Assembly: GCF_000152705.1 (NCBI RefSeq)
Contig: NZ_CH672413.1
Location: forward strand, 3,503,046-3,567,045
Direction: 5' to 3'
DNA length: 64,000 bases
Source: Janibacter sp. HTCC2649
GTDB lineage: Bacteria > Actinomycetota > Actinomycetes > Actinomycetales > Dermatophilaceae
Position 1 is the first letter of the stretch. Every line of letters begins with the position of its first letter. Below the pieces are notes generated by a model. It saw only the letters and a list, made by a program, of their open reading frames with translations, made no database searches and had not been told where the DNA came from. Shown here in pieces: positions 48,256-57,603 of the stretch. A program made the position numbers and the translations under genes.

Positions 48256-48707
48256 GCGGGCGCGTGTTCGCGACGGCCGACGACACCCGGGCCTTCGGCG
48301 CGGACCTGGCCAGCGAGCTGCGGGCAGGCGACCTCGTCATCCTCACGGGAGGGCTCGGGGCCGGCAAGACCACGCTGACCCAGGGCCTGGCCGAGGGGCT
48401 CCGCGTGCGTGGCCCCATCACGTCACCGACGTTCGTCATCGCACGCATCCACCCGTCGCTCGTGGGCGGCCCGTCGCTCGTGCATGCCGACGCCTACCGC
48501 CTCGGCGGGATCTCAGAGCTGGACGACCTCGACCTCGACGCCTCACTCGAGGACAGCGTGACCGTGGTCGAATGGGGCCAGGGCGTCGCCGACGACCTCT
48601 CCGACGACCGGCTCGAGATCGTGCTCCGCGCCGACCCCGGGACCGAGTCACGAACCGCCGAGATCATCGGCCACGGCGAACGCTGGAAGGACGGTCTGTC
48701 GTGCTGA
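48252..48707 (+). CDS. tsaE: tRNA t6A biosynthesis ATPase TsaE
   Basis: 151 aa. Walker [21 protein letters not shown], then GPITSPTFVIARIHP, HADAYRLGG and VTVVEWGQGVAD. Works with TsaB and TsaD to load threonylcarbamoyl onto A37 of tRNAs reading ANN codons. Overlaps the hydrolase stop (ATGA) and the tsaB start (seven bases). Confidence 0.95.
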   Translation: MSGRVFATADDTRAFGADLASELRAGDLVILTGGLGAGKTTLTQGLAEGLRVRGPITSPTFVIARIHPSLVGGPSLVHADAYRLGGISELDDLDLDASLEDSVTVVEWGQGVADDLSDDRLEIVLRADPGTESRTAEIIGHGERWKDGLSC

Positions 48708-49363
48708 TCCTCGCCATCGACACCTCCACCTCCGCCATCACGGTGGCGCTGCACGACGGGACCCGGGCCATCGCGCAGGGTTCCCACCTCGATGCGCGCG
48801 CCCACACCGAATGGCTGGCCCCTCTCATCTCGACGTGTCTGTCCGACGCGGACAAGCAGCCGTCCGACCTCACCGGCGTGGCCTTCGGCGTCGGCCCCGG
48901 CCCGTTCACCGGGCTGCGGGTCGGCATGGTCACCGGTCTCACGATGGGGCACGCCCTCGGTGTCCCCGTCCACGGAGTCTGCAGCCTCGACGCCCTCGCA
49001 GCACAGGCAGCCGAGCTCGTCGCCGACGGCGAGCTGCTCGTCGCCACTGACGCGCGCCGCAAGGAGGTCTACTGGGCCCGGTATGCCGTCCGGTCCGGTT
49101 CCGTGGAGCGCCTCACCGAACCTGCCGTCGACCGCCCCGCCGACCTCCCCGACGAGGTGCGCGCCCTGCCGAGCGCTGGTCGTGGCCCGGTGCTCTATCC
49201 AGAGCTGTTCGCCACGGCCCTGCCGGTCCTCGACGTCGACGCCGCCGTGCTGGCAGCCGTCGCCGTCGCCCGGATCGAGACAGGAGAGCCGATGCCGGTC
49301 GAGCCGCTCTACCTGCGTCGCCCCGATGCGCTCACGACGGCCGAACGGGCGGCACGCAAATGA
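48701..49363 (+). CDS. tsaB: tRNA t6A biosynthesis protein TsaB
   Basis: 220 aa. ILAIDTSTSAITVALHDG, LTGVAFGVGPGPFTGLRVGM and ATDARRKEVYWARY define the TsaB type of ASKHA fold, a partner of TsaD. GTG at 48701 overlaps tsaE by seven bases. Overlaps rimI by four. Confidence 0.95.
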   Translation: MLILAIDTSTSAITVALHDGTRAIAQGSHLDARAHTEWLAPLISTCLSDADKQPSDLTGVAFGVGPGPFTGLRVGMVTGLTMGHALGVPVHGVCSLDALAAQAAELVADGELLVATDARRKEVYWARYAVRSGSVERLTEPAVDRPADLPDEVRALPSAGRGPVLYPELFATALPVLDVDAAVLAAVAVARIETGEPMPVEPLYLRRPDALTTAERAARK

Positions 49364-49839
49364 CCGCCGAGGTGGTGACGGGACTGCGCGAACTCGCGTG
49401 GACCGACATCCCGGGCCTCGTGGCACTCGAGGGCGAAGCGTTCCCCGACGACGCGTGGGCCGAGGCCTCGTGGTGGGGCGAGCTGGCCGGTAGGCCTCGC
49501 CGCGACTACGTGGTCGTGCACCGCGAAGGTGAGCTGGCGGCATACGCCGGTCTTGATCACGGCGGCCAGGTCGCCGACCTCATGACGATCACCGTCGCGC
49601 CCCGACACCGCGGAACGGGTCTGGGCGTCCAGCTCCTCGACGAGCTCGAGTCGCGGGCGACGACGGCCGGGGCTGAAGCCCTGATGCTCGAGGTGCGAGC
49701 CGACAACGCACCGGCGCGTGCGCTCTACGACCGACGTGGCTATGACGTGCTCACTGTGCGTCGCGCCTACTACCAACCCGGCAACGTCGATGCCTTGGTC
49801 ATGCGAAAAATGTTGGCACAGAACGGAATTGAGTCATGA
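49360..49839 (+). CDS. rimI: Ribosomal protein S18-alanine N-acetyltransferase
   Basis: 159 aa GNAT protein: [40 protein letters not shown] (acetyl-CoA loop) and [20 protein letters not shown], with [13 protein letters not shown] at the end, all typical of RimI. It acetylates the N-terminus of S18. Fits between tsaB and tsaD. Confidence 0.93.
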   Translation: MTAEVVTGLRELAWTDIPGLVALEGEAFPDDAWAEASWWGELAGRPRRDYVVVHREGELAAYAGLDHGGQVADLMTITVAPRHRGTGLGVQLLDELESRATTAGAEALMLEVRADNAPARALYDRRGYDVLTVRRAYYQPGNVDALVMRKMLAQNGIES

Positions 49840-50882
49840 GCGCCGAGCAGCCGCTGGTCCTCGGCATCGAGACGTCCTGCGACGAGACCGGCGTCGGCAT
49901 CGTTCGTGGCGAGACCCTGCTCGTCGATGCCGTCGCCAGCAGCGTCGATGACCACGCGCGCTTTGGCGGTGTCGTGCCCGAGGTCGCCAGTCGCGCGCAC
50001 CTCGAGGAGATGGTGCCGACGATCGAGCGGGCCTGTCGCGAGGCGGGGGTGCAGCTGCGGGATCTCGATGCCATCTCCGTGACGTCCGGACCGGGACTGG
50101 CCGGTTCGCTCATGGTGGGAGTGGCCTCCGCCAAGGCACTGGCGCTCTCGCTGGGCATCCCGCTCTACGGCGTCAACCACCTCGCGTCACACGTGGCCGT
50201 CGACATCGTCGAGCACGGCCCGCTGCCCGAGCCGACGATGGCACTGCTCGTCTCCGGCGGGCACTCGTCGCTGCTGCTCGTCCCCGATGTCACGTGCGAC
50301 ATCCGCAGCCTTGGCTCAACCATCGACGATGCTGCGGGCGAGGCCTTCGACAAGGTGGCCCGGGTCCTTGGTCTGCCGTTCCCCGGTGGCCCGCACATTG
50401 ACCGCATGGCGCGGGACGGCCAGGTCACCATCGACTTCCCGCGCGGGCTGACGACGGGGCGCGACATGGAGCGCTACCGCTTCGACTTCTCGTTCTCGGG
50501 GCTCAAGACCGCTGTCTCACGGTGGGTCCAGGCCAAGGAGGCCGCGGGGGAGCCAGTGCCGGTCGCCGACGTTGCCGCGTCCTTCCAGGAGGCTGTCGTC
50601 GATGTGCTGACCCGCAAGGCAGTCCTGGCCTGTCGGGAACAGGGCGCCGAGAACCTGCAGATCGGTGGTGGCGTCGCGGCGAACTCACGACTGCGGGCGA
50701 TGGCCCAGTCCCGCTGTGACGCCGCGGGTATCGAGCTGCGGGTCCCGCGCCCCGGACTGTGCACCGACAACGGCGCCATGGTGGCTGCCCTCGGCGCCCA
50801 GATGGTCGTCAAGGGCCGCGACGCCTCACGACTCGACCTGCCCGCAGACTCATCGATGCCCGTCACCCAGATCCAGAACTGA
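49836..50882 (+). CDS. tsaD: tRNA threonylcarbamoyltransferase TsaD
   Basis: 348 aa. [17 protein letters not shown], metal His in [55 protein letters not shown] and [11 protein letters not shown] are all conserved. Catalytic subunit of t6A formation. Overlaps rimI by ATGA; last gene of the run. Confidence 0.97.
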   Translation: MSAEQPLVLGIETSCDETGVGIVRGETLLVDAVASSVDDHARFGGVVPEVASRAHLEEMVPTIERACREAGVQLRDLDAISVTSGPGLAGSLMVGVASAKALALSLGIPLYGVNHLASHVAVDIVEHGPLPEPTMALLVSGGHSSLLLVPDVTCDIRSLGSTIDDAAGEAFDKVARVLGLPFPGGPHIDRMARDGQVTIDFPRGLTTGRDMERYRFDFSFSGLKTAVSRWVQAKEAAGEPVPVADVAASFQEAVVDVLTRKAVLACREQGAENLQIGGGVAANSRLRAMAQSRCDAAGIELRVPRPGLCTDNGAMVAALGAQMVVKGRDASRLDLPADSSMPVTQIQN

Positions 50883-50897
50883 CCTCGGCCTCACCGC

Positions 50898-52196
50898 TCA
50901 CTTGCAGGTGACGAGGCCCATGCGTTCCTTGAGGGCGATGACGCGCAGCACCGAGGACTCGAGCTGGGTGGCGAAGGCCTCGTCGGCGCGCGCCTTGTCC
51001 GCGAGCGCCCTGGCCATCGTCGGCACCGACTTCGGGTCGCCGGTGAGGAGGATGTCGCCGCCGGCCGAGATGTAGTCCACGGCACGCTTCGCTGCGGGGA
51101 TCGAGCGCACCGACTTGGCGTTGATGTCATCGGTGATGACGACGCCCTCGAAGCCGAGCTTGCCGCGGAGGAGGGTGGTGATGATCGGCTTGCTGAACAT
51201 CGCCTGCGTCTTCGTGGCGTCGAGCCCCGGGTAGCGAGCCGAGCTCACCATGACGAGCCCGGCACCCGCCTTGACCCCGGCGGTGAACGGCGCGAGGAAG
51301 GGGTCCTTGGGCGTCGCCACGGTGTCGGTGATGCCGGTCGTGTTGAAGTCGGTGTTCTTCTGGACGCGCCCCAGCCCGGGGAAGTGCTTGACCGTGCCCA
51401 TCACACCACCTTCGATCATTCCCTTGAGGAACGCGGTCGAGGCCTTGGTGACCGTTGCGGGCGTCGAGCCGTACTGACGGCCGTACTTGCCGATCGGCTC
51501 GTTGGCGGTGCCGATGTCGGCGGGCACCGTGTCCGTGACCGGGGCGAGGTTGACGTTGATCCCCACGGCCTTGAGCTCGCCGGCCCAGACCTTGGCGGCG
51601 GCGGTGAGCTGCGAGGGGGACATCTGCGCCTGGACCTTGGCCGAGGGCACCTTGGAGAAGCCTTCGCCGCGCAACTGCCGCACCTCGCCGCCTTCCTGGT
51701 CGGCGGCGAGAAGCAGGGGTATGCCGGCCGTCGCCGCAGTCGTGGCCTGCGCCTGGAGGTGTGAGCTGGTCTGCTTGACCCGGGCCGCGCCGTCCCAGCC
51801 GCCGAGGTAGATGACGTTGCCGACGTGCTGGTCGGCGATGAGCCCGTCCAGTGCGGTGCGGGATGCCGAGGTGTCGAACGCGACCATGAAGAGCTGCCCC
51901 AGGGACTGCTCCTCCGTGAGTGCGTCGGCCTTGCTGCGGGCGCAGGCGCTGACGTTCGCCGGTTCGCCCGTCGCGGGCCCAGACGCAGAGGTGCTCGCGC
52001 TCGCCGAGGGGGATGGCGTGGGAGACGCGCTGCTTGGTGTGGTGTCCGTTGCCGATCCCGTGCCTGCAGGGCTGCTGGAGGTGTTGCTGTCCGGGGTGTC
52101 GCCTCCACCGCAGCCTGCGGCGAGGACGCCCGCGAGGGCGATCGCGACGGTGGCGGTGAGGCGGCGGCGGGCAGAGGTCGTGGAGCGGGAAGTCAC
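50898..52196 (-). CDS. Glycoside hydrolase family 3 lipoprotein (NagZ-like)
   Basis: 432 aa. Lipobox LAGVLAAGC (Cys about residue 29) after a basic start, then an 80-residue Ser/Thr/Pro linker. GH3 domain: EQSLGQLFMVAFD, LLLAADQEGGEVRQL, GTVKHFPGLGRVQ with the Lys-His pair, and the nucleophile Asp in VVITDDINAKSV. Probably trims N-acetylglucosaminyl units of wall or glycan at the outer face. GTG start, with TAGCGT six bases before it on the minus strand and no ribosome site. Confidence 0.9.
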   Translation of the reverse strand: MTSRSTTSARRRLTATVAIALAGVLAAGCGGGDTPDSNTSSSPAGTGSATDTTPSSASPTPSPSASASTSASGPATGEPANVSACARSKADALTEEQSLGQLFMVAFDTSASRTALDGLIADQHVGNVIYLGGWDGAARVKQTSSHLQAQATTAATAGIPLLLAADQEGGEVRQLRGEGFSKVPSAKVQAQMSPSQLTAAAKVWAGELKAVGINVNLAPVTDTVPADIGTANEPIGKYGRQYGSTPATVTKASTAFLKGMIEGGVMGTVKHFPGLGRVQKNTDFNTTGITDTVATPKDPFLAPFTAGVKAGAGLVMVSSARYPGLDATKTQAMFSKPIITTLLRGKLGFEGVVITDDINAKSVRSIPAAKRAVDYISAGGDILLTGDPKSVPTMARALADKARADEAFATQLESSVLRVIALKERMGLVTCK

Positions 52197-52202
52197 CCCA
52201 CG

Positions 52203-52228
52203 ACGCTAGCCGACGCACGGCATACGCT
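52203..52228. promoter_or_regulatory. Head-to-head leaderless promoters
   Basis: On the minus strand TAGCGT (complement of 52203-52208) lies six bases before the GTG of the GH3 gene; on the plus strand TACGCT (52223-52228) lies six bases before the ATG of the nucleoside hydrolase gene. The intergenic gap is 38 bases, so each -35 region falls near or on the other's -10. An octamer copy (52218-52225) overlaps the plus-strand box. Confidence 0.5.
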
Positions 52229-52234
52229 CGGCCC

Positions 52235-53209
52235 ATGGCTCTTCCTGTGATCCTCGACGTCGACACCGGAGTCGACGACGCGTGCGCCCTGATTCTGGCG
52301 ACGCTCCACCCCGACCTGGACCTTCGCGCCGTCACCTGCGTCGGCGGGAACGCGCCCCTCCCGGACGTCGTCCGCAACACGCTCACCGTCCTCGAGGCAT
52401 GTGGCGCGAGCGCGGTCCCGGTCGGTGCCGGGGCGTCGCATCCGCTGCTCGAACGGCCGGTCGACGCGCGTCACGTCCACGGTGACGACGGCATGGCCGA
52501 CCTGGGTTGGCCGGCGCCTCGAGGCGCTGTCGACCCGCGTCATGCGGTCGACCTCTTGCGCGAGACGATCGACGTCGCGGCGGCCGAGGGAACGCCGGTC
52601 ACGCTCGTGCCCCTGGCGCCGATGACCAACATCGCCCTGCTCGCGCGCATGTACCCAGAGTCGTTCGCCCGAATCGGCCGCATCGTCTTCATGGGCGGCG
52701 GCGCGATGGTGAGCAACGCGACCGCATCGGCGGAGTTCAACGTCTTCCACGACCCGGAGGCCACGGCCATCGTGCTCGACGCGAGCGTTGACCACGACGT
52801 GTCCGTGACGATGTATGGCCTCGACGTCTTCTACGGACCCCAGATCACCCTCGCCGACGCAGACGAGCTCGCTGCCCTCGACGATCGCGGTCCCGGCGCC
52901 CTGGGAGCCGGTCTGATGCGGTTCATGAGCAAGCGTCTCACCAGTGACAGCGCCACGATCGGCGACGCCGGCGCGGTGGCGCTGCTCATCGATCCCGGGG
53001 CCGTGCGGACCGAACGACTACCCGTGCGCGTCGAGCTCTCCGGCACGTGGACTCGCGGCCGCACCATCGTCGACACCCGCGACTGGTCCGGCGACATGAA
53101 GCACGACCCGCACGGACTCGCCCACGCGCAGCACGTCGAGGTTGCCCTCGAGATCGACGGACCGCGCGTCGCCCGCCTCTGGGTCGACACCATCAAGGGC
53201 GCCCACTGA
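52235..53209 (+). CDS. Nucleoside hydrolase (inosine/uridine-preferring type)
   Basis: 324 aa. Calcium site VILDVDTGVDDACALILAT, VGGNAPLPDVVRNT, PLAPMTNIALL, GGGAMVSNATASAEFNVFHDPEA and a late Asp in GDAGAVALL. Cleaves ribonucleosides to base and ribose. Ribokinase follows with a one-base overlap, so released ribose is phosphorylated. Confidence 0.92.
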   Translation: MALPVILDVDTGVDDACALILATLHPDLDLRAVTCVGGNAPLPDVVRNTLTVLEACGASAVPVGAGASHPLLERPVDARHVHGDDGMADLGWPAPRGAVDPRHAVDLLRETIDVAAAEGTPVTLVPLAPMTNIALLARMYPESFARIGRIVFMGGGAMVSNATASAEFNVFHDPEATAIVLDASVDHDVSVTMYGLDVFYGPQITLADADELAALDDRGPGALGAGLMRFMSKRLTSDSATIGDAGAVALLIDPGAVRTERLPVRVELSGTWTRGRTIVDTRDWSGDMKHDPHGLAHAQHVEVALEIDGPRVARLWVDTIKGAH

Positions 53210-54039
53210 TGGGCCGCGTCATGGTCCTCGGGTCGCTCAACGTCGACCTCGTCACCCGCGTCGAACGCCACCCCAGCCCCGGCGAGACGCTCCTGGGTGA
53301 AGGGCTGGACCGACTGGCCGGTGGCAAGGGCGCCAACCAGGCCGTCGCAGCTGCAGCCGCCGGTGCCGAGGTGCTCATGGTCGGGTGCGTCGGAGACGAC
53401 GGCGGAGGAGCGGCCTATCTCGAACGCCTGCGCGACAGGGGAATCGACGTGTCCCGCGTCCGCACTGTCGCGGGCGAGGCCAGCGGTCACGCCCTCATCG
53501 CCGTCGACGACCGAGGCGAGAACAGCATCATCGTCATCCCCGGCGCCAACGGCCTCCTTGACGCCACCGAGATCGCCGCGGTCGACGCTCTCGGCCCCGG
53601 TGACGTGCTCCTCCTGCAGCTCGAAGTACCGCTCCCGGTGGTCTGTGCCGCCGCCCGGCGGGCGGCGCACGTCGGTGCCCGAGTCGTCATCAACACCGCA
53701 CCGTATGCCGCCCTCCCGGCCGATGTGATCGCGCTCGGCGACCCGGTGGTCGCCAATGAGCACGAGATGGTGGCCCTTGCCGAGTCCGGCGCCGAACCCG
53801 CCTCACTGCTCGTGACCTTCGGCGCCAACGGCGTCACCTGGGACGGCGAGACCGTCCCGGCACACCGGGTGGATCACTTGGCAGTGCGCGACACCACAGG
53901 GGCGGGAGATGCCTTCTGCGGCGCCCTGGCCGCAGCCCTCGCCACCGGAGCCGACCGCGCCGGAGCCCTCGAGGCAGCCTTGTCAGCGGGAGCCGCCGCA
54001 GTCCAGCATGTCGGCGCTCAGCCCGACCCCGCCCTCTGA
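53209..54039 (+). CDS. rbsK: Ribokinase
   Basis: 276 aa, PfkB family. VLGSLNVDLVTRVERHPSPGET, GGKGANQAVAAAAAG and DTTGAGDAFCGALAAAL with the catalytic Asp. The C-terminus is slightly short compared with the usual 300. ATG shares a base with the hydrolase stop. Converts ribose to ribose 5-phosphate. Confidence 0.9.
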   Translation: MGRVMVLGSLNVDLVTRVERHPSPGETLLGEGLDRLAGGKGANQAVAAAAAGAEVLMVGCVGDDGGGAAYLERLRDRGIDVSRVRTVAGEASGHALIAVDDRGENSIIVIPGANGLLDATEIAAVDALGPGDVLLLQLEVPLPVVCAAARRAAHVGARVVINTAPYAALPADVIALGDPVVANEHEMVALAESGAEPASLLVTFGANGVTWDGETVPAHRVDHLAVRDTTGAGDAFCGALAAALATGADRAGALEAALSAGAAAVQHVGAQPDPAL

Positions 54040-54048
54040 CCCAACCTT

Positions 54049-54092
54049 GCGTCTGCGGATGTGGTTGCCGGAACCGCCGAATCCGCAGACGC
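54049..54092 (+). terminator. Hairpin, family B, between convergent genes
   Basis: GCGTCTGCGGAT (54049-54060) pairs with ATCCGCAGACGC (54081-54092); the loop pairs again as GGTT/AACC. Preceded by TT as in the other family B copies. Stops rbsK and the convergent methyltransferase gene. Confidence 0.75.
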
Positions 54093-54102
54093 CAGGGATG
54101 GG

Positions 54103-55341
54103 TTAGGCGGGGGAGACGATGAGGGCCGTGGGGGCTCCGCCGACGCGCGTGAGCACGACCGTGGCCTGCTCGCCGCTGCCGGCCTTGGTCCCGATCTTGA
54201 GGTCGCGGCGCAGCTGCTCGTCGTCGAGGCGGATCCCGCGCTTCTTGATCGTCAGGCCGGTGACGCCGTGTTCGCGAAGCCAACCACGCAGGCTCTTGAC
54301 GGTGAATGGCATCGCCTCGTGGACGGCATACCGGCGCGTGTAGGACAACGACACGTTGCGTGAGGTGAGGACGTAGCCGGTGCCCTCGTCGGACTCCATG
54401 CCTTCGGTGCTGCGGGTGACGGCGCCGACGAGTCCGGCTCGGATGACCGCCTTGTCGACGTCGTGGAGCCAGGTGCCCACGTCGACCAAGGACGCAGCCG
54501 TCGGTGGCACGGGGTCAGCCATGGACTCGGTGACCACGGACGGTGACGAGTCCGGGCCCATGACTCGCGCGGTGCGACCACGGGCCATGACGAGGGGTCC
54601 CCACCAGATGGCGCACTCGACGACGTCGCCGGCCCACGAGGTCCACTGGGCCTCGGTGCCGTTGGGGATCGCGGCGTGGTCGAAGCCGGGGCTGAGCTTG
54701 ACCCCCGTCGCGGGCACGACTGCGGCGACCTGCTGCACGTAGTCCCAGGACGGCGAGATCTCTTCGAGGCGGAAGGTGCGGCGGGTGCGACCGGTGATGT
54801 CGGCGACGCCGCGGGTGCGACGGGCCGGGTCGAGCCAGGCACCCACCCGGTTGCGTCCCGGGTCGAAGCCGAAGTCGGCGTCCTCGGCGTGGCCTACGCG
54901 GGCGCGCGAGTCCGGCCACGGCCGCAGGTTGGCGTCGGCAACGGCGGCCGTCACGGGGTCGGAGTCGACGGCGCGCACGGTGACGCCGAGCGAGGACAGG
55001 GTCACGGCGTCGGCCCCGATGCCACAACCCAGGTCATGGACCTGCGCCAGACTCGCCCGACTGAACCGATGGGCGTGAGCGACGGCGACCTCCAGGCGGG
55101 TCGCCTGCTCGAGCCCGTCAGGGGTGAAGAGCATGTCCGCAGCGAACTCGCCGAACTTGGCCGTGGCCCTCGCGCGCAGCCGTTGTTGGGTCAGCGCAGC
55201 AGCCGTGAGGTCCGAGGAGTGTCCGGCACGGCGGAGGCGGTCGTGGAGCGTGAGGACGTCGGAGTCGCTGTAGGGCGGGAGGGAACGCAAGAGCTCCTGC
55301 CCCTCAGGGGCAGCAAGGGCCCTCACCGTGCTCACGTCCAC
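54103..55341 (-). CDS. Class I methyltransferase with THUMP-like C-terminal domain
   Basis: 412 aa. Residues about 85-200: SAM-binding core (VHDLGCGIGADAVTLSSLGV, VRAVDSDPVTAAVADANL, WLDPARRTRG). Residues 330-412: THUMP-like domain (SLRGWLREHGVTGLTIKKRG, LDDEQLRRDLKI). A nucleic-acid substrate is likely but unknown. GTG start with GAGAAGG upstream. Near tsaD-groES in many actinobacteria. Confidence 0.85.
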   Translation of the reverse strand: MDVSTVRALAAPEGQELLRSLPPYSDSDVLTLHDRLRRAGHSSDLTAAALTQQRLRARATAKFGEFAADMLFTPDGLEQATRLEVAVAHAHRFSRASLAQVHDLGCGIGADAVTLSSLGVTVRAVDSDPVTAAVADANLRPWPDSRARVGHAEDADFGFDPGRNRVGAWLDPARRTRGVADITGRTRRTFRLEEISPSWDYVQQVAAVVPATGVKLSPGFDHAAIPNGTEAQWTSWAGDVVECAIWWGPLVMARGRTARVMGPDSSPSVVTESMADPVPPTAASLVDVGTWLHDVDKAVIRAGLVGAVTRSTEGMESDEGTGYVLTSRNVSLSYTRRYAVHEAMPFTVKSLRGWLREHGVTGLTIKKRGIRLDDEQLRRDLKIGTKAGSGEQATVVLTRVGGAPTALIVSPA

Positions 55342-55426
55342 GGAGCAACCTTCTCATTGCGTCCTCCGGGTCGCCGCGTGCGGCATCCGCTGGGCGGGTG
55401 CCGCACGCGTGGGGGACGCGAGGGGT

Positions 55427-57532
55427 TCAGCTCCCGAAGGTCAGGGTCGACCAACCGGAACCGATCTTGAGACGGGTTGCGAAGCCACCAGTGCCCGTGC
55501 CGCGGTAGGCCCACAGGGCCCCGGCCGAGTCCTTGGCGACGAGGTCGACGGCGCCGTCTCCGTCGACGTCACCGAGGCCGGTGAAGCCCGAGTAGGTGGC
55601 GAAGCCGCTGCCGATCGTCTTGGCCCCGAGGTAGGCGCCGGTCTTCGAGAACCGCAGGAGGAACAGCGCGCCCGCGTCGCTCTTGGCCATGAGGTCGGTC
55701 CCGCCGTCACCGTCGAAGTCGCCGATGGCCTCGAGCTCGCGCAACCCGCCCCAGCCGGCGCCCTTGCTCACGCGCGACTTCCAGGACCCGGTCCCGGTGC
55801 TGGGGTAGAGCCACAAGGTGCCGGTCGCGTCGCGGCCGAGGAGGTCGACGTTGCCGTCGCCATCGAGGTCGCCGGGCGCGATGACCGCGGTGAAGCTCTG
55901 CCATCCCGAACCGACGGTCGAGCTGGAGGCGATCGTGCCCGTACCCGTCCCGCGGTCGAGCGTCAGCGTTCCGGTCGTGGATCGGCGCAGGAGGTCGGGT
56001 ATACCGTCACCCGAGAAGTCTCCCGGCGCCAGGATCTCCGGCACGGCGGGGTGGCCCGACGTGATCGGGGTGCGTGCGAGCCAGCCACCGCGACCGTCGG
56101 TCGGGTAGTTCCACAGGACCCCTGAGGAGTCACGGGCGATGAGGTCCGAGAACGCGTTGCTGGCGAAGTCGGTGCCGACCGACGAGCCCAGCGGGATGAG
56201 ATAGGTGGACCGCAGGTTGAGCCTGGTGCGGAAGGTCTCGGCACCAACAGCCACGGAGGTCGCCGTGCCGTTGAGGACGATGGTGTCGGCCCGCCCGCCG
56301 AAGAAGGCGCCCTTGCCGTCGCGACCGATGCTCATCGAGACGAACTGTCCGATCGATGACCAGTTGTCCGTGATGGCACTGACCGGCATCGTCAGGTAGG
56401 TCCACGTGTCGGGGGCATCGACGAACACCCCGTCGTAGGGGTCGGCCTTGGCCACCTGGTAGGCCACACCGGAGCCCACGATCTGACCACCGTTGGTCGA
56501 GCTGAACTCGGTGTTGGCGATAGTGGTGCCGTACTTGCGGATCTGGCCCGAGGTCCCGGCCACGGCCGCGTCGGAGTTCGGGTGCTCGGGGTTGGCGCTC
56601 GTCAGGCCGGGGTACACCTGGCAGGACGTCGTGTCACAGATGTCAGAGGTGTAGGGACTGCCCAGTCGCGCTGCGGCATACGTCCGCGCAGCGACGGCCT
56701 GGGCCTTGACTGCCTCGAGGCCCCATGATGCCGGCATCTCTGCGGGGACGACCGACCGGAGGTAGCTGTCCATGAGGACGACGTTGATGGTGGCGGTGAA
56801 CCCGACGAGGCCGGGTCGGTTGTCCTGCGCCGCGCGGATCCCGCCGCGGTACTGGCGCTTGCCCGACGGCGTCCTCACGCTGAGGACGGAGGAACCGATG
56901 GAGCCGTCACCGACGAAGGTGAGGTCCGCGGCCGTGCCGAAGCCCGGGCACGTCGTCGGGTAGTTCCACCACCCGACGAACCCGTTGACGTTGGGGTAGT
57001 AGCTCTGGACGTTCCACTTCCCACCGCTGAGGGGTTGGACTCGCCATTCCGTGGCGCCCGGCTGCGTCAGCGCCGCCGTGCAGGTGCCGTCGGTGAGGGT
57101 GAGGCCGGCTTCGTCGTAGACCGAGGTGGCTGAGGTGCCCAGTGCACTGAGGCGAACGCGCACCTGCGGGTTGCCAATGCTGGCGGAGGTCGTCCCCGGG
57201 TAGTAGAAGTCGAGGATCTGCGCGACTGTCCTGCCCTGACTGGCGGCGCCGCGCGCCCCCCACTGCGACATTCCTCGCCCATGCCCGAAGCCGCGCCCGC
57301 TTAGCCCGATGACCGGCCCCGTGCTTGCCGCCGCCGTCTTGCCTCCCGCCTCAGGCGTCGCGTCCTCGGCGACGCGTTGGGTGGCCAACGTGTCCGCGGC
57401 CGGCTTCGCCGCGGTGGTCGAAGCCACCGGCGCGGTCGTGCCTCGCGGGGCAGCGGACGAGGCGTTCGCAACAACGGTCATCGGTGCGGCAAGGAGGACC
57501 GCGGCAGCCGCGATCGAGGTCAGACGGTTCAT
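55427..57532 (-). CDS. Secreted SpoIID/LytB-domain protein with FG-GAP-like repeats
   Basis: 701 aa. Signal peptide (MNRLTSIAAAAVLLAAPMTV). SpoIID/LytB domain, about residues 75-440: RGFGHGRGMSQWGARGAA, YYPGTTSASIGN, YLRSVVPAEMPASWGLEAVK and AARTYAAARL. The C-terminal 230 residues hold four FG-GAP/VCBS repeats (GDFSGDGIPDLL, GDLDGDGNVDLLGR, GDFDGDGGTDLMAK, GDVDGDGAVDLVAK), calcium-binding beta-propeller blades. Likely acts on, or sits in, the cell wall. Start at the signal-peptide Met; ribosome site weak. Confidence 0.88.
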   Translation of the reverse strand: MNRLTSIAAAAVLLAAPMTVVANASSAAPRGTTAPVASTTAAKPAADTLATQRVAEDATPEAGGKTAAASTGPVIGLSGRGFGHGRGMSQWGARGAASQGRTVAQILDFYYPGTTSASIGNPQVRVRLSALGTSATSVYDEAGLTLTDGTCTAALTQPGATEWRVQPLSGGKWNVQSYYPNVNGFVGWWNYPTTCPGFGTAADLTFVGDGSIGSSVLSVRTPSGKRQYRGGIRAAQDNRPGLVGFTATINVVLMDSYLRSVVPAEMPASWGLEAVKAQAVAARTYAAARLGSPYTSDICDTTSCQVYPGLTSANPEHPNSDAAVAGTSGQIRKYGTTIANTEFSSTNGGQIVGSGVAYQVAKADPYDGVFVDAPDTWTYLTMPVSAITDNWSSIGQFVSMSIGRDGKGAFFGGRADTIVLNGTATSVAVGAETFRTRLNLRSTYLIPLGSSVGTDFASNAFSDLIARDSSGVLWNYPTDGRGGWLARTPITSGHPAVPEILAPGDFSGDGIPDLLRRSTTGTLTLDRGTGTGTIASSSTVGSGWQSFTAVIAPGDLDGDGNVDLLGRDATGTLWLYPSTGTGSWKSRVSKGAGWGGLRELEAIGDFDGDGGTDLMAKSDAGALFLLRFSKTGAYLGAKTIGSGFATYSGFTGLGDVDGDGAVDLVAKDSAGALWAYRGTGTGGFATRLKIGSGWSTLTFGS

Positions 57533-57603
57533 AGGATCAGCATTCCCCAAGTGGTGCGGCGGCGACAGAGTCATGGCGAGTACCTGCCACACCCCCGAGT
57601 CGA

